From the NCBI RefSeq assembly GCF_001482285.1, contig NZ_LOEP01000027.1:124001-188000 (forward strand): a stretch of 64,000 nt of DNA, read 5' to 3'. Of the stretch, positions 35,612 through 44,563 are shown one piece after another. Below the pieces are notes generated by a model, which saw only the letters and a program-made list of their open reading frames with translations, did not search any database and was not told the origin of the DNA. The stretch is from Haloferax sp. Q22 (GTDB lineage Archaea > Halobacteriota > Halobacteria > Halobacteriales > Haloferacaceae). Position numbers and translations under genes: made by a program. How positions within the stretch are numbered: the first letter of the stretch is position 1; every line of letters begins with the position of its first letter.

Positions 35612-36673
35612 TTACGGAACCATCACTTCGACGCCGACGGTGTCGTAGTCGGTCATCGCGGCCAGCCGTTCCGGAACCTCGTCGAGCGAGACGGTCTTCG
35701 TCACGAGCGACCCGGGGTCGACCGCGTCCGACGCGAGCAGCGAGAGCAGGTCGTCCGCGCTCGTCGGCGGCATTCCGCGCGCGCCGAGGAACGACACCTC
35801 GTGTCTCGTCATCCAGTCGGTCGGCAGCGAGACGTTCCCCTTTTCGGCCTCGGTCGTCAGGCCGACCTGCACGTGCGAGCCACGCGGCCGAACTGAGCGG
35901 ACCGAGTTCCGGCAGGTCTCGGCGACGCCGAGCGCGTCGAGCGAGACGTGCGCCCCGCCGTCGGTCAGCCCCCGGATGGCTTCGACCGGGTCCTCCGCGG
36001 AGCCGTTGACGACGGCGTCCGCACCGAGGTCGGCGGCCGCGTCCAGCGCGGAGTCGCGCACGTCGACGGCGACGACGCGCGCGCCGAGGACGTTCGCCAC
36101 CTGAATCGCCGACAGGCCGACGCCGCCGCAGCCGTGGACGGCGACCCACTGGCCGGCGCGGAGTCCGGCGCGGGCGTCGAGGGCGTTGTAGGCCGTCATG
36201 AACCGGCAGCCGAGCGCGGCCACGTCGGTCGGTGAGACGCCCTCGGGGAGCCGAATCGCGTTGTAGTCCGCGGAGGGGAGATGCACCAAGTCCGCGAACG
36301 CGCCCTGCGCGGACAGTTCGAAGCCGAGCGCGTGCGGGTGATCGCCCGTGCAGACGTTTCCGTGGCCGGTCCGGCAGTAGCCGCAGGAACCGCACGCGAG
36401 GTTGAACGGCAAGGCGACGCGGTCGCCCTCGCGAAGCGTCCGGACGCGGTCGCCGACCTCGACGACGCGGCCCGCGGGCTCGTGGCCGAGAATCTGCCCG
36501 GACGGGACCGCGTCGTCGGCCCACTCGCCGTGGCCCATCCACGAGTGCCAGTCGCTCCGGCAGATGCCGCAGGCCTCGACTTCGACGACGACGCCGTCGG
36601 GGTCACACGTCGGGTCGGGGACTTCGGTCACGTCGAGCGGTTCACCGTGTTCACGAAGGACTGCGGCTCTCAT
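35612..36673 (-). CDS. Zinc-dependent alcohol dehydrogenase family protein
   Basis: A 353-residue medium-chain dehydrogenase. The catalytic zinc residues are in VEACGICRSDWHSW (Cys) and GHEPAGRV (His, Glu). The structural zinc site is CGSCGYCRTGHGNVC. The Rossmann motif is VHGCGGVGLSAIQVA. The substrate is not predictable; the sequence resembles alcohol/polyol dehydrogenases. The ATG at 36673 (MRAAVLREHGEPL) is preferred to a GTG two codons upstream. Confidence 0.92.
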   Translation of the reverse strand: MRAAVLREHGEPLDVTEVPDPTCDPDGVVVEVEACGICRSDWHSWMGHGEWADDAVPSGQILGHEPAGRVVEVGDRVRTLREGDRVALPFNLACGSCGYCRTGHGNVCTGDHPHALGFELSAQGAFADLVHLPSADYNAIRLPEGVSPTDVAALGCRFMTAYNALDARAGLRAGQWVAVHGCGGVGLSAIQVANVLGARVVAVDVRDSALDAAADLGADAVVNGSAEDPVEAIRGLTDGGAHVSLDALGVAETCRNSVRSVRPRGSHVQVGLTTEAEKGNVSLPTDWMTRHEVSFLGARGMPPTSADDLLSLLASDAVDPGSLVTKTVSLDEVPERLAAMTDYDTVGVEVMVP

Positions 36674-36773
36674 ACGCACGGTTCGGCGGGCGGCCCCAAA
36701 AAGCTCTGCGTGGTGTCAATCTCGGGTGGGAGAAAACCAGTGGAAACCGCGGAAACGCGGCGGGCGGTCCCGC

Positions 36774-38243
36774 TCAGAAGAAGTCGTCGAGCCCGGACTG
36801 CCCGTCGTCGGTCGAGGCGTCGGCGTCGGCGCTCTCGGCCGACTCGTCGGCGTCGGCGTCGCGGTCGAGCACGTCGTCCGAACCGCCGTCTGCTCCGTCG
36901 CCGTCGGTGGCCGCGGCGTCACCCTCGACGGACACGTCTTCCATGCCGGCGAACGCGCCACCGGCGTGTTCTTCGACCAGTTCCTCGCGGAGTTCACCGG
37001 CATCCTCGACGATGGACTGGACCTTGTTCGTCGTCTCGCCGCTCCCGGTGACAAAGGAGACGTGCGACTCGTCGAACTCGTAGTAGGCGGCCATGGCGAC
37101 GGTCAGTTCGCGGGGCTTGCAGTGATGGGTGATCGCCGAGAGGTACGGCAGAACCTCGCGGCGGGCGGTCGCCATGCTGAAGCCGCCCTGCTCCGCGATT
37201 TTCTGGACGACGGTGTCGCGGGTCTTGTCGCGGGTCGAACGGTAGGGCGCGCCGCCGTAGCGGGTCCACCCGCCGCGGGTCCGGTCACGGGAGGCCGCGA
37301 CGCCGGCGGCGAGGTTGTCGGTCGCGTAGCGCCAGTAGGAGTAGTTTTGCGTGGCGCGCACGCGGCCGAGCCAGCGGTCGGCGTTGGCGAGGAAGTCGTA
37401 GGCGCGGGCGAGCTCGTCGGGTTCGTAGACGAGCGAGACCTTGTCCTCGACCCACTTCGTGAGGTCGTCGGGCGTCTCATCCACGTCGTAGGCGGTGTAG
37501 AGCGCCTCCTGTGCGGATTTTTCTTTGAGGACGGCGTCGAGGAACTCGAACAGGCCGACCGAGCGGTCGCGGTCGCCCATGACCACGTCCTCCTCGGTGA
37601 TTTTCTCGCGGCCCTCGGCGATGGCCTGCAGGTCGTTGACGGCCGACCGCAGGTCGCCGCTGTTCATCTCGGCGATGCGGTCGAGGGCGTCGGACTCGAA
37701 CTCCAGTCCCTCCTTGCGACAGATGTCGCGGAGGACGGGGACGATAGAGCGAGCGGACACGTCGCGGAACTCGATTTCCTGACAGGCGTTTCGGAGCCCG
37801 CGGCTCATGTCGTAGAACTCGTTGGCGATGAGGACGATGGGCTGGCTCGACGATTTGACGAGTCGGGTGACGGCGCTGGCCCCGCCGCGGTCGTAGTTGC
37901 CGTGGATGTTGTCGGCCTCGTCGAGGATGACCAACTGCCGGGTGGACGTGCCCGCGGAGGAACCGACGAGCGTCGCGTTCTTCGCGGCGCGGCCGGCGAA
38001 GCGTTCGATGACGTCGCCGGTCCGTTGGTCCGACGCGTTCAGCTCGACCGTCTCCCAGCCCATGTCGGCGGCGAGCGCGTGGGCCGCGGAGGTCTTTCCG
38101 ATGCCCGGGCTCCCGTGGACGACGACCGCCTCCCGGTGGTCGTCCCACGTCTTGGCCCACTCCGCGAGGGCGTCGCGGGCCTTGTTGTTGCCGCGGACCT
38201 CGGAGAGCGTCGATGGGCGGTACTTCTCCGTCCAGTCTACCAT
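36774..38243 (-). CDS. rfcB: Replication factor C large subunit
   Basis: Clamp-loader subunit that opens PCNA during DNA replication. The 489-residue AAA+ ATPase starts MVDWTEKYRPSTLSEVRGN. Walker A HGSPGIGKTSAAHAL (about residues 43-57), Walker B LVILDEADNIHG, and sensor/arginine segments are present; no intein. The C-terminus is a highly acidic linker ending QSGLDDFF, a PCNA-interacting peptide (PIP box). The start at 38243 is chosen since the sequence conservation begins there. Confidence 0.95.
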   Translation of the reverse strand: MVDWTEKYRPSTLSEVRGNNKARDALAEWAKTWDDHREAVVVHGSPGIGKTSAAHALAADMGWETVELNASDQRTGDVIERFAGRAAKNATLVGSSAGTSTRQLVILDEADNIHGNYDRGGASAVTRLVKSSSQPIVLIANEFYDMSRGLRNACQEIEFRDVSARSIVPVLRDICRKEGLEFESDALDRIAEMNSGDLRSAVNDLQAIAEGREKITEEDVVMGDRDRSVGLFEFLDAVLKEKSAQEALYTAYDVDETPDDLTKWVEDKVSLVYEPDELARAYDFLANADRWLGRVRATQNYSYWRYATDNLAAGVAASRDRTRGGWTRYGGAPYRSTRDKTRDTVVQKIAEQGGFSMATARREVLPYLSAITHHCKPRELTVAMAAYYEFDESHVSFVTGSGETTNKVQSIVEDAGELREELVEEHAGGAFAGMEDVSVEGDAAATDGDGADGGSDDVLDRDADADESAESADADASTDDGQSGLDDFF

Positions 38244-38356
38244 TACCGGAAGGAGGACCGAGGTGCGTTTAGTGGTTGCGGAGCGCCGCGCGCCGGCCGG
38301 ACGCTCCACCGGAAGCGCTCGGAGTTTCGGGGCGACTCACCGACGCAGACTCCGAC

Positions 38357-38749
38357 TCACCACGCCGCCCGCCGCGCCCGGTTCCGTGCGTCGACGAGCG
38401 ACCACCCGAGCGCCGCGAGCGTGGCGAGACAGACGACGAACAGCCCCACGACGACGCCGACCCGTCCGACGCCGGCGTAGTAGCCGGCGCTGTCGATGAC
38501 CCCGGCGAAAAGCAGGCCGAAGGCGAGGAGGCTGAGCGGCCGCGCCCACACCTGCCGCCGAACGAGTCCCACGCCCGTCGCCAGTAGCGACACGCCGGTC
38601 AGTCCCCCCAACACGAGCGACGCGAACAGCGCGAACGGGTCGCTCCGCGGCTCCATGACCGGCCCGCGCTCGACGGTCAACACCCAGATGGCGAGCGTCA
38701 CGGCTCCCATGACGAGCGCGTAACTGCCGACCGCCCGCTCCCAGTCCAT
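38357..38749 (-). CDS. Four-helix membrane protein
   Basis: A 130-residue protein with four hydrophobic segments: SYALVMGAVTLAIWVLTV, PFALFASLVLGGLTGVSLLATGVGL, PLSLLAFGLLFAGVIDSAGYYAG, and VGVVVGLFVVCLATLAALGW. Start MDWERAVGSYAL at 38749; upstream in-frame codons add only Gly/Arg-rich residues. Family not recognised. Lies upstream of rfcB in the same direction with a gap of about 110 bases. Confidence 0.7.
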   Translation of the reverse strand: MDWERAVGSYALVMGAVTLAIWVLTVERGPVMEPRSDPFALFASLVLGGLTGVSLLATGVGLVRRQVWARPLSLLAFGLLFAGVIDSAGYYAGVGRVGVVVGLFVVCLATLAALGWSLVDARNRARRAAW

Positions 38750-38921
38750 TGTGTATCTCCCCGTTCCCGTCCCCCCTAGACGCGCTCCCGCCACAAATAC
38801 GCATCTCCACGTTCACACGGGGGAGACCGTGTGTACGACCGGAACGTGTCTGAATCCGACCGGTCTGCGAACCGCGAGGGAACGGGGATGTTCCATGTTG
38901 CCTAATGTCAATACTCAGAAA

Positions 38922-38929
38922 ACTTATTA
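38922..38929 (+). promoter_or_regulatory. TATA element of the GNAT pair
   Basis: ACTTATTA lies 26-33 bases before the ATG at 38955, the position expected for a leaderless transcript of the two-acetyltransferase unit. Confidence 0.5.
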
Positions 38930-38954
38930 GCGCTCTCCGAGTGGACTCCGTTCC

Positions 38955-39593
38955 ATGTTCCCCGACGAAATCGTGACCCCACGGCTCAGGCTTCGTGCCC
39001 TGTCGCGGGAGGTCGTCGACCCGTTGGACGCATACGAACACTTCGCCGCCTCGCGCTCGGACACCATCGAGGAAGAGACCGAGTTCGTCACGTGGGGACC
39101 CCACGAGACGCCCAAGGAGACGCTGGACTTCATCGAACAGGCCGAAGAAGGCCACGAGTCCGCTGAAAACGCCATCTACGCCGTCTTCCCCCGAGACGGT
39201 GAGGACGGGGCGGGCGAGTTCGCCGGCACCGCCGGCTTCAACCCCGAGTGGGACAAGCGCCGGGCGGTCTTCGGCATGTGGCTCCGAAAGGAGTTCTGGG
39301 GCCGCGGCTACTCGGGCGAGCGCGCGGCAGCGTTCTTCGCCGCGGTCTTCGACGTGCTCGACCTCGACGTCGCGCTCGCGTACGCCATGCCCGAAAACGA
39401 GGCGTCGTGTCGAGCAATCGAGAAGTACACCGACCGCTTCGGCGGGCAGGAAGACGGCCTGTTTCCCAACGAGGCCGTCGACGCCGACGGGACGCCGCGC
39501 GACGTTCGCGGTTGGTCCGTGACCCGCGAACAGTGGGAAGCCACCACCAGCGGCGACTACGACGCCGAGTTCCGTTGGGAGGGTCGCGAGTGA
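38955..39593 (+). CDS. GNAT acetyltransferase (RimJ/RimL type), first of a pair
   Basis: A 212-residue N-acetyltransferase. The N-terminus reads IVTPRLRLRALS, typical of RimJ/RimL enzymes. The acetyl-CoA-binding segment is KEFWGRGYSGERAAAFF with the R/Q-x-x-G-x-G/A signature (here RGYSGE). The remainder (AYAMPENEASCRAIEKY) is also standard. Substrate (a ribosomal protein N-terminus or a small molecule) unknown. Its stop overlaps the GTG start of a paralogue. Confidence 0.9.
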   Translation: MFPDEIVTPRLRLRALSREVVDPLDAYEHFAASRSDTIEEETEFVTWGPHETPKETLDFIEQAEEGHESAENAIYAVFPRDGEDGAGEFAGTAGFNPEWDKRRAVFGMWLRKEFWGRGYSGERAAAFFAAVFDVLDLDVALAYAMPENEASCRAIEKYTDRFGGQEDGLFPNEAVDADGTPRDVRGWSVTREQWEATTSGDYDAEFRWEGRE

Positions 39594-40237
39594 GCGACCT
39601 CTTTCCCGCGGTCGTCGAGACGCCGCGGCTCCGACTGGTTTCCCGCCGCCCGAAGCACGTCGGCGTCCACGAGGCCTACGACCTCTGTTCGGCCCCCGAG
39701 ATGGACGACGTGACCCGGTACATGCCGTGGTCGCGCCACGAGACGCCGAAAGTGACGAAGGAGTTCCTCGACCGCGGGGAGTCGAGTTGGACCGACGCCG
39801 AGAGCGCCGACTACGCGATTATCCCGCGCGAGGGCGAAGACGGCGCGGGTGAGATTGCCGGGTTCGGCGGCCTCCACACCGAGTGGGACCGCCGCGTCGG
39901 AGAACTCGGCCTGTGGCTCCGACCGCGCTACTGGGGCCGCGGCTACTCGAGCGAGCGTGCTTCGGCGTTGGCGGCGCTCGCATTCGACGTGTTCGACCTC
40001 GAAGTCGTCGCCGTCTCGCACGTCGCGGCGAACGAGAAGTCCCAGCGTGCTATCGAGAAGTACATGGCGGCGCTCGGCGGCGGCCTCGACGGCCGCGAGC
40101 GAAACAGCATCGTCATCGACGACGAGCCGGCTGACGAACGCCGCTACAGCGTCTCCCGCGAGGACTGGCTGGCGACGACCGGCGGCGACTACGACGCCGA
40201 GTTCCGCTGGGACCTCGACCCCGACGACGTTCGCTGA
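39590..40237 (+). CDS. GNAT acetyltransferase (RimJ/RimL type), second of a pair
   Basis: A 215-residue paralogue of the preceding gene: VVETPRLRLVSRR, RYMPWSRHETPK (compare WGPHETPK), RYWGRGYSSERASA, AANEKSQRAIEKY, and a shared C-terminal GGDYDAEFRW. It starts at GTG 39590, overlapping the previous stop codon by three bases, so translation is coupled. The pair arose by tandem duplication and has since diverged widely. Confidence 0.9.
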   Translation: MSDLFPAVVETPRLRLVSRRPKHVGVHEAYDLCSAPEMDDVTRYMPWSRHETPKVTKEFLDRGESSWTDAESADYAIIPREGEDGAGEIAGFGGLHTEWDRRVGELGLWLRPRYWGRGYSSERASALAALAFDVFDLEVVAVSHVAANEKSQRAIEKYMAALGGGLDGRERNSIVIDDEPADERRYSVSREDWLATTGGDYDAEFRWDLDPDDVR

Positions 40238-40245
40238 GCCGTCAC

Positions 40246-41433
40246 TTATTCTCCGCCGGAAACCGCACCGGGGACCGCGCCGGCGACGACGCGGCCGCCT
40301 TTCAGGACCGCCGTCGGGTCGTTCAGCACCGTCAGGTCCGAAAGCGGATCGTCGTCGAAGACGAGCAGGTCGGCGTACGCGCCGGGTTCGACGACGCCAC
40401 AGTCGTCCAGCCCCACCGCGTCGGCGGCCGTCTCGGTCATCGCCCGGATGGCGTCCAGCGGCTCCATGGCGTGTTGCGCCATGAACTGCACCTCGGAGGC
40501 GTTGCCGCCGTGGACGTTGAACGGCGTGCCCGCGTCGGTGCCGCCGGCGATGCGGACGCCGGCCTCGACGGCCAGTTTGAACGACTCGATGTGCCGGTCG
40601 TAGACGGTCTCTGTCTTCGCCACGTCCTCTCTCGTCGCCGCCTCGGTGTTTCGGACGATGTGGTACGGCGCGGACAGCGTCGGCACGAGCGTCGCGTCGC
40701 GCTCCAAGAACAGGTCGATGGCCTCGTCGTCGAGGAACGTCCCGTGTTCGACCGTGTCGACGCCCGCTCGGATAGCGGCTTTCACGCCCTCGCCGCCGTG
40801 GGCGTGGGTCGCGGTGTGGACGCCCCGCCGGTGCGCCTCGTCGACGAGCGCGTGGAGTTCTTCTTCGGTGAACGCCACCGCGCCGGGGTCGCTGCCGGGC
40901 GTCGTCACCCCGCCGGTCGTCATGAACTTGATGAAGTCGGCACCCAGTTTCACCTGCTCTCTGACCGCCTTTCGCGCCTCGGTCGGCCCGTCTATCTCGC
41001 GGCCCATGTGGTGGCCGTGGCCGCCGGTGATGGTTATCGACCGGCAGTTGGCGACCGTGCGCGGACCGGGCACGTCCCCGGCGTCGATGGCGCGTTTCAG
41101 CGCCACGTCGATGTCGCGCGCGCCCATCACCCGAGCGCCCGTGACGCCCGCTTCGAGCGTCTGCCGAGCGTTTCGCGCCTCGACCAGCGTGAGTTCGGCG
41201 TCGGACATGCCGACCACGTCTTCGACGCTCCGCTCGCCCGACAAGGAGAAATGGATGTGCGCGTCCACCAGTCCGGGCGTGACCGTCTTGCCGACGAGGT
41301 CGACGCTCCGCTCGCCCCCACGGGGGTCGAGGTCGCCGACGGCCTCGATTCGCCCCGTCTCGGCGTCGATTCGAACGTCCGCCTCGTCGATGACACGGTC
41401 GCCGCGAATCACCCGTGGGCCCCGAAGTAACAT
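40246..41433 (-). CDS. Metal-dependent amidohydrolase
   Basis: A 395-residue amidohydrolase of the imidazolonepropionase/prolidase-like branch. The metal ligands appear in order: DAHIHFS, the Lys in ADFIKFMTTGG, HTATHAHG, VEHGTF, and the Asp in IAGGTDAGTP. The enzyme would hydrolyse a C-N bond; substrate unknown. The ATG at 41433 (MLLRGPRVIRGD) is chosen because 49 upstream in-frame codons are Arg-rich and unlike the family. It ends nine bases after the preceding GNAT gene on the opposite strand. Confidence 0.9.
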   Translation of the reverse strand: MLLRGPRVIRGDRVIDEADVRIDAETGRIEAVGDLDPRGGERSVDLVGKTVTPGLVDAHIHFSLSGERSVEDVVGMSDAELTLVEARNARQTLEAGVTGARVMGARDIDVALKRAIDAGDVPGPRTVANCRSITITGGHGHHMGREIDGPTEARKAVREQVKLGADFIKFMTTGGVTTPGSDPGAVAFTEEELHALVDEAHRRGVHTATHAHGGEGVKAAIRAGVDTVEHGTFLDDEAIDLFLERDATLVPTLSAPYHIVRNTEAATREDVAKTETVYDRHIESFKLAVEAGVRIAGGTDAGTPFNVHGGNASEVQFMAQHAMEPLDAIRAMTETAADAVGLDDCGVVEPGAYADLLVFDDDPLSDLTVLNDPTAVLKGGRVVAGAVPGAVSGGE

Positions 41434-41649
41434 GCCCGTCGCTATCACACGGCGAGACTTGAACGTGACCCTCCGGCGGTGGACAGACGACGGGCGGCTC
41501 GTCGGGCAAATGGTGGACGATTGTCGGGCGGTTTCCGGGGGGTCGCCGGGACGACTGTACCCACCTCGTATCGACATCATGTACCGCGAGAGACCCTCTC
41601 ACGGCGGCCACGAGACATTTACGTGAGAACAACAATCGCTTCCGACACG

Positions 41650-42231
41650 ATGTCAACGACACCTGAATCGACCCGCGGTTCCACACCATCGACGCTTCGG
41701 TCAGTCGGCAGCGGCGGCGTCGCCGGCCTCGGGGCGGCCCTCTTCGGCTACCTCGTGACCTACCTCCTCACCTCCTCGACCATCGAGAACTCGACGGCCA
41801 GCCAGGTGCTCGAAGCCCTTGGCTCGGACATCTCGACGTGGAAGGTCGTCGGCTGGGTGTTCATGAGCGCCCACGGCGTGACCACGACGTTCCCCGGGTT
41901 GTTCGGGACGACCTCCGCCGCGAACCTCATCGAGAGCGTCGAGGCGTTCTCGCCGGTGCTCTACGTCGTGCCCGTGGTCGCGCTCCTCGCGGCGGGTGCG
42001 CTCGCAGCCGTCGTCAGCGGCGCGTCCTCGACGCGGGCGGGCGCGCTGGCCGGCGCGGGAACCACCGTCGGCTACCTCGTCTTCGCGCTCGCGGGTATCG
42101 CGCTGTTCACCGTCTCTCTCGGCGAGTCGGCCATCAGCCCCGACCCGGTCACGTCCGCGCTTCTCGCGGGCGTCGCGTACCCCGCCGTTCTCGGTACCGT
42201 CGGTGGCCTCGGGGCCGCGGCGCTCCGGTAG
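41650..42231 (+). CDS. Haloarchaeal membrane protein
   Basis: A 193-residue membrane protein starting MSTTPESTRGSTPSTLR. Four to five hydrophobic segments: GGVAGLGAALFGYLVTYLL, YVVPVVALLAAGALAAVVSG, GAGTTVGYLVFALAGIALFTV, and LLAGVAYPAVLGTVGGLG. It has a Ser/Thr-rich N-terminus and an external loop with NST. Resembles haloarchaeal DUF-type transporter or channel-like proteins by eye, but I cannot name the family. Confidence 0.75.
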   Translation: MSTTPESTRGSTPSTLRSVGSGGVAGLGAALFGYLVTYLLTSSTIENSTASQVLEALGSDISTWKVVGWVFMSAHGVTTTFPGLFGTTSAANLIESVEAFSPVLYVVPVVALLAAGALAAVVSGASSTRAGALAGAGTTVGYLVFALAGIALFTVSLGESAISPDPVTSALLAGVAYPAVLGTVGGLGAAALR

Positions 42232-42286
42232 TCGCCGCCGTTCGGTCGCTCGGTTCTCCGTTTTCCGGTACCTCGCTTTCGTCGAC

Positions 42287-42859
42287 TCAGAGGTCGCGAG
42301 CGACGAGTTCGCCCCAGTGGTCGAAGCCGTAGCGGTCGTAGAACGCCCGCGCCCGGTCGTTCGCCTCGTCCACGTCGAGGACGATTCGGTCCAACGGGAG
42401 GTCCTGCGAGCGCGCGTGGTCCAACACGGCCGCCATGAGTTCGTCGGCGACGCCCGTCCCGCGGTAGTCGGCGTCGAGGAATAACTCGTTGAGGACGGCG
42501 GCGTCCCAAATGAACGTCATCTCCTCGGGGAGCGCGAAGGCGTAGCCGACGAGACGAGCGTCGCCGTCGTCGTCACCGTCACCGCCGTCGCTATCGATGC
42601 CGCCATCACCGTGCCCGTCTCCCGACACCGCCTCGGCGACGACGACGCACCCGGGGTCGTCGGTCGCACAGCGCTCGACCCATGAGAGGTATCGCTCGCG
42701 GTAGTCGTCGGTGAGTTTCGCCTCGTACTTCGACAGTTTGTCGTCGCCGCCGGTCCCCTCGCCGATGCCGAGTTCGAACCCGCGTTTCAGCTCCCAGAAC
42801 GCGGCCGCGTCGCCCGGTTCGTAGGGTCGCACCTCGACGCCGTCGGGTGTCTCGCTCAT
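42287..42859 (-). CDS. GNAT acetyltransferase
   Basis: A 190-residue acetyltransferase. Motif A is ELFLDADYRGTGVADELMAAVLDHA, with the R-G-T-G acetyl-CoA pyrophosphate loop, and motif B includes VDEANDRARAFYDRYGFDHW. A striking Gly/Asp-rich insert of about 20 residues (alternating GD, DG) sits mid-protein near residues 80-103, likely a disordered loop. Substrate unknown. Confidence 0.88.
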   Translation of the reverse strand: MSETPDGVEVRPYEPGDAAAFWELKRGFELGIGEGTGGDDKLSKYEAKLTDDYRERYLSWVERCATDDPGCVVVAEAVSGDGHGDGGIDSDGGDGDDDGDARLVGYAFALPEEMTFIWDAAVLNELFLDADYRGTGVADELMAAVLDHARSQDLPLDRIVLDVDEANDRARAFYDRYGFDHWGELVARDL

Positions 42860-42937
42860 GGACGCGGATGCGTCGCCATCCGTTATGAACGCTCGGAGTC
42901 GCGAGCCGCGGCCGCTCCCCCGTCCCGTTCCGACGAC

Positions 42938-43582
42938 TCACTCCGCCCGCCCGCGCAGGCGCTCCGAGAGGAGTCGTCCGCCGACCACGCCCGCTCCGAG
43001 GACGATGAGCATCAGTTCCGTCCCCGACGAGGCGAGCGGGGCGATTCGCTCTACGTTTTCTGGCTCCGCGCCCGGCGACGGGTCGACGACGGTGCTGTAG
43101 TGGAGCGTCTCGGTCGTCGGTGGCGGCGACGCGGGCTGTAACTCCACGAACGTCTGGACGAACCCGCGCGTACTCGACAACTCGGCGCGCCCGCTAATCG
43201 AGTAGAACGCGTCGTGCAGCGGGTAGAAGGCGTTGACGCCGTTGGTGAACAGGTCGGGGAAGATGCCCCCACAGAGGAGCGCGGCGATGCCGACCCACGC
43301 GACGACGACGCCACGGGTGCCCCAGCGACCGCGAATCGCGGAGCGCTCGGGGTCACGAATCCGCGTGTCGTAGACCACGACGGCGGCGAGGACGAGCGGG
43401 AGCAAAAGCGTGTGAAAGAGCGCGCGGTGGCTGCCGGGAAGGAGCGTGCTGGTGAACGAGTCGAGGTCGGGGACCGCGGCGGCGACGAGCGCGACGCCGA
43501 CCGAGCGGGCGTCGAACCAGCGACCGAGGAGGGCGGCACCGACAAGTCCGCCGACCGCGACGTGAACGAGGGTCGATGGCAT
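42938..43582 (-). CDS. Membrane-bound metal-dependent hydrolase (YdjM/DUF457 type)
   Basis: A 214-residue membrane protein. The N-terminal MPSTLVHVAVGGLVGAALLG with an HVAVG motif, AAAVPDLDSFTS, GSHRALFHTLLLPLVL, and GGIFPDLFTNGVNAFYPLHD place metal-binding His/Asp at helix ends in the pattern of YdjM-like hydrolases. The start at 43582 is chosen because of the usual M-P-S/D-x-L-x-H opening; longer frames upstream lack it. Role unknown. Confidence 0.85.
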   Translation of the reverse strand: MPSTLVHVAVGGLVGAALLGRWFDARSVGVALVAAAVPDLDSFTSTLLPGSHRALFHTLLLPLVLAAVVVYDTRIRDPERSAIRGRWGTRGVVVAWVGIAALLCGGIFPDLFTNGVNAFYPLHDAFYSISGRAELSSTRGFVQTFVELQPASPPPTTETLHYSTVVDPSPGAEPENVERIAPLASSGTELMLIVLGAGVVGGRLLSERLRGRAE

Positions 43583-43687
43583 ACCGCGTAGTGGTCGGCC
43601 GACGACCTTCAGGGTTCCCACGGGGTTCGTCAGGCGACGACTACCACTTTCGACACCCTTTTGCGGCACACTCACGCACGTTGTCCC

Positions 43688-43726
43688 ATGACTCACCCCT
43701 CGGTCGGACCGAGGTGTTCGCGATGA
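43688..43726 (+). other. 12-codon upstream ORF overlapping the XRE regulator start
   Basis: The ATG at 43688 opens MTHPSVGPRCSR and stops at TGA 43724-43726, which overlaps the regulator's ATG (43723-43725) as ATGA. It spans the 17-base palindrome. It could couple translation or be chance. Confidence 0.4.
43698..43714. promoter_or_regulatory. 17-base perfect palindrome before the XRE regulator
   Basis: CCTCGGTC (43698-43705), G, GACCGAGG (43707-43714), nine bases before the regulator ATG at 43723. The symmetry and position suggest an autoregulatory operator or an RNA hairpin in the leader. Confidence 0.6.
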
Positions 43727-44430
43727 CCGCGGCACCGCGCGACGACCTCGCCCGCCGCATCGCGGGCGAGATTACTCTCTCGGACGACCCCGGCGCGACC
43801 CTCCGGAAGTGGCGGACCGACTTCGACATCTCGCAGACGGCGCTCGCCGAGCAGTTGGACGTGTCGTCGTCGGTCGTCTCCGACTACGAGAGCGGTCGCC
43901 GCGAGAGCCCCGGCATCGGGGTCATCCGCCGGATGGTCGAGGCGCTCCTCGACATCGACGAGGCCCGCGGCGGCAGTCGCATCCGGCAGTACGCCCGCGT
44001 CCTCTCGGCCGGCTTCGAGAGCGACATCGTCCAGGACCTCCGGGAGTACCCCACGTCGATTCCGCTGGATTCCTTCTACGACGCCATTGGCGCGACGCCC
44101 ATCGTCGACGGCGACCAAGACCGCATCAGCGGCCACACCGTCATCAACAGCATCCAGGCCATCACGCGGCTCTCCTCGGAGGAGTTCTACCGGCTCTACG
44201 GCCAGTCCACGAGTCGGGCGCTCGTCTTCACCGGTGTCACCCGCGGCGAATCGCCGCTGGTCGCCATGCGCGTCGTCACGCCGACGCCGAACGCCGTCGT
44301 CCTCCACGGCCTCTCGGAGGACGAACTCTGGGAGCACGCGCCCGCGCTCGCCACTATCGACGGCTTCGCCCTCGCCGTGACCGACCGCGACTTGGACGAG
44401 ATGCTCGAAGACCTACGGAAGCTTCCCTGA
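43723..44430 (+). CDS. XRE-type HTH transcriptional regulator with C-terminal sensor domain
   Basis: A 235-residue archaeal regulator. The HTH is at about residues 25-65 (WRTDFDISQTALAEQL, DVSSSVVSDYESGRRESPG), closely matching XRE/Cro domains. The C-terminal ~150 residues contain RLYGQSTSRALVFTGVTRGESPLVAMRVVTPTPN and resemble the haloarchaeal/MJ0586-type regulators with a ligand-binding domain. Which genes it controls is unknown; the palindrome before its own ATG is a candidate target. Confidence 0.9.
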   Translation: MTAAPRDDLARRIAGEITLSDDPGATLRKWRTDFDISQTALAEQLDVSSSVVSDYESGRRESPGIGVIRRMVEALLDIDEARGGSRIRQYARVLSAGFESDIVQDLREYPTSIPLDSFYDAIGATPIVDGDQDRISGHTVINSIQAITRLSSEEFYRLYGQSTSRALVFTGVTRGESPLVAMRVVTPTPNAVVLHGLSEDELWEHAPALATIDGFALAVTDRDLDEMLEDLRKLP

Positions 44431-44563
44431 ACCCGGCGTCAAAACCCGATTTCGCGTTCTCTCCGATTCGATTCCGTTCGGTCCCGTTCGCTTCGCTTCG
44501 AATTTCCAGAGTGTCCGTCCAAGGGCGAAAAAAGCCGAAGGGCGGCCGCGACGATGTCCGTGT

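Noticed and set aside
36774-38243. Possible intein in the RFC subunit
   Set aside because: Length and motif spacing are normal and no splice-junction motifs are seen.
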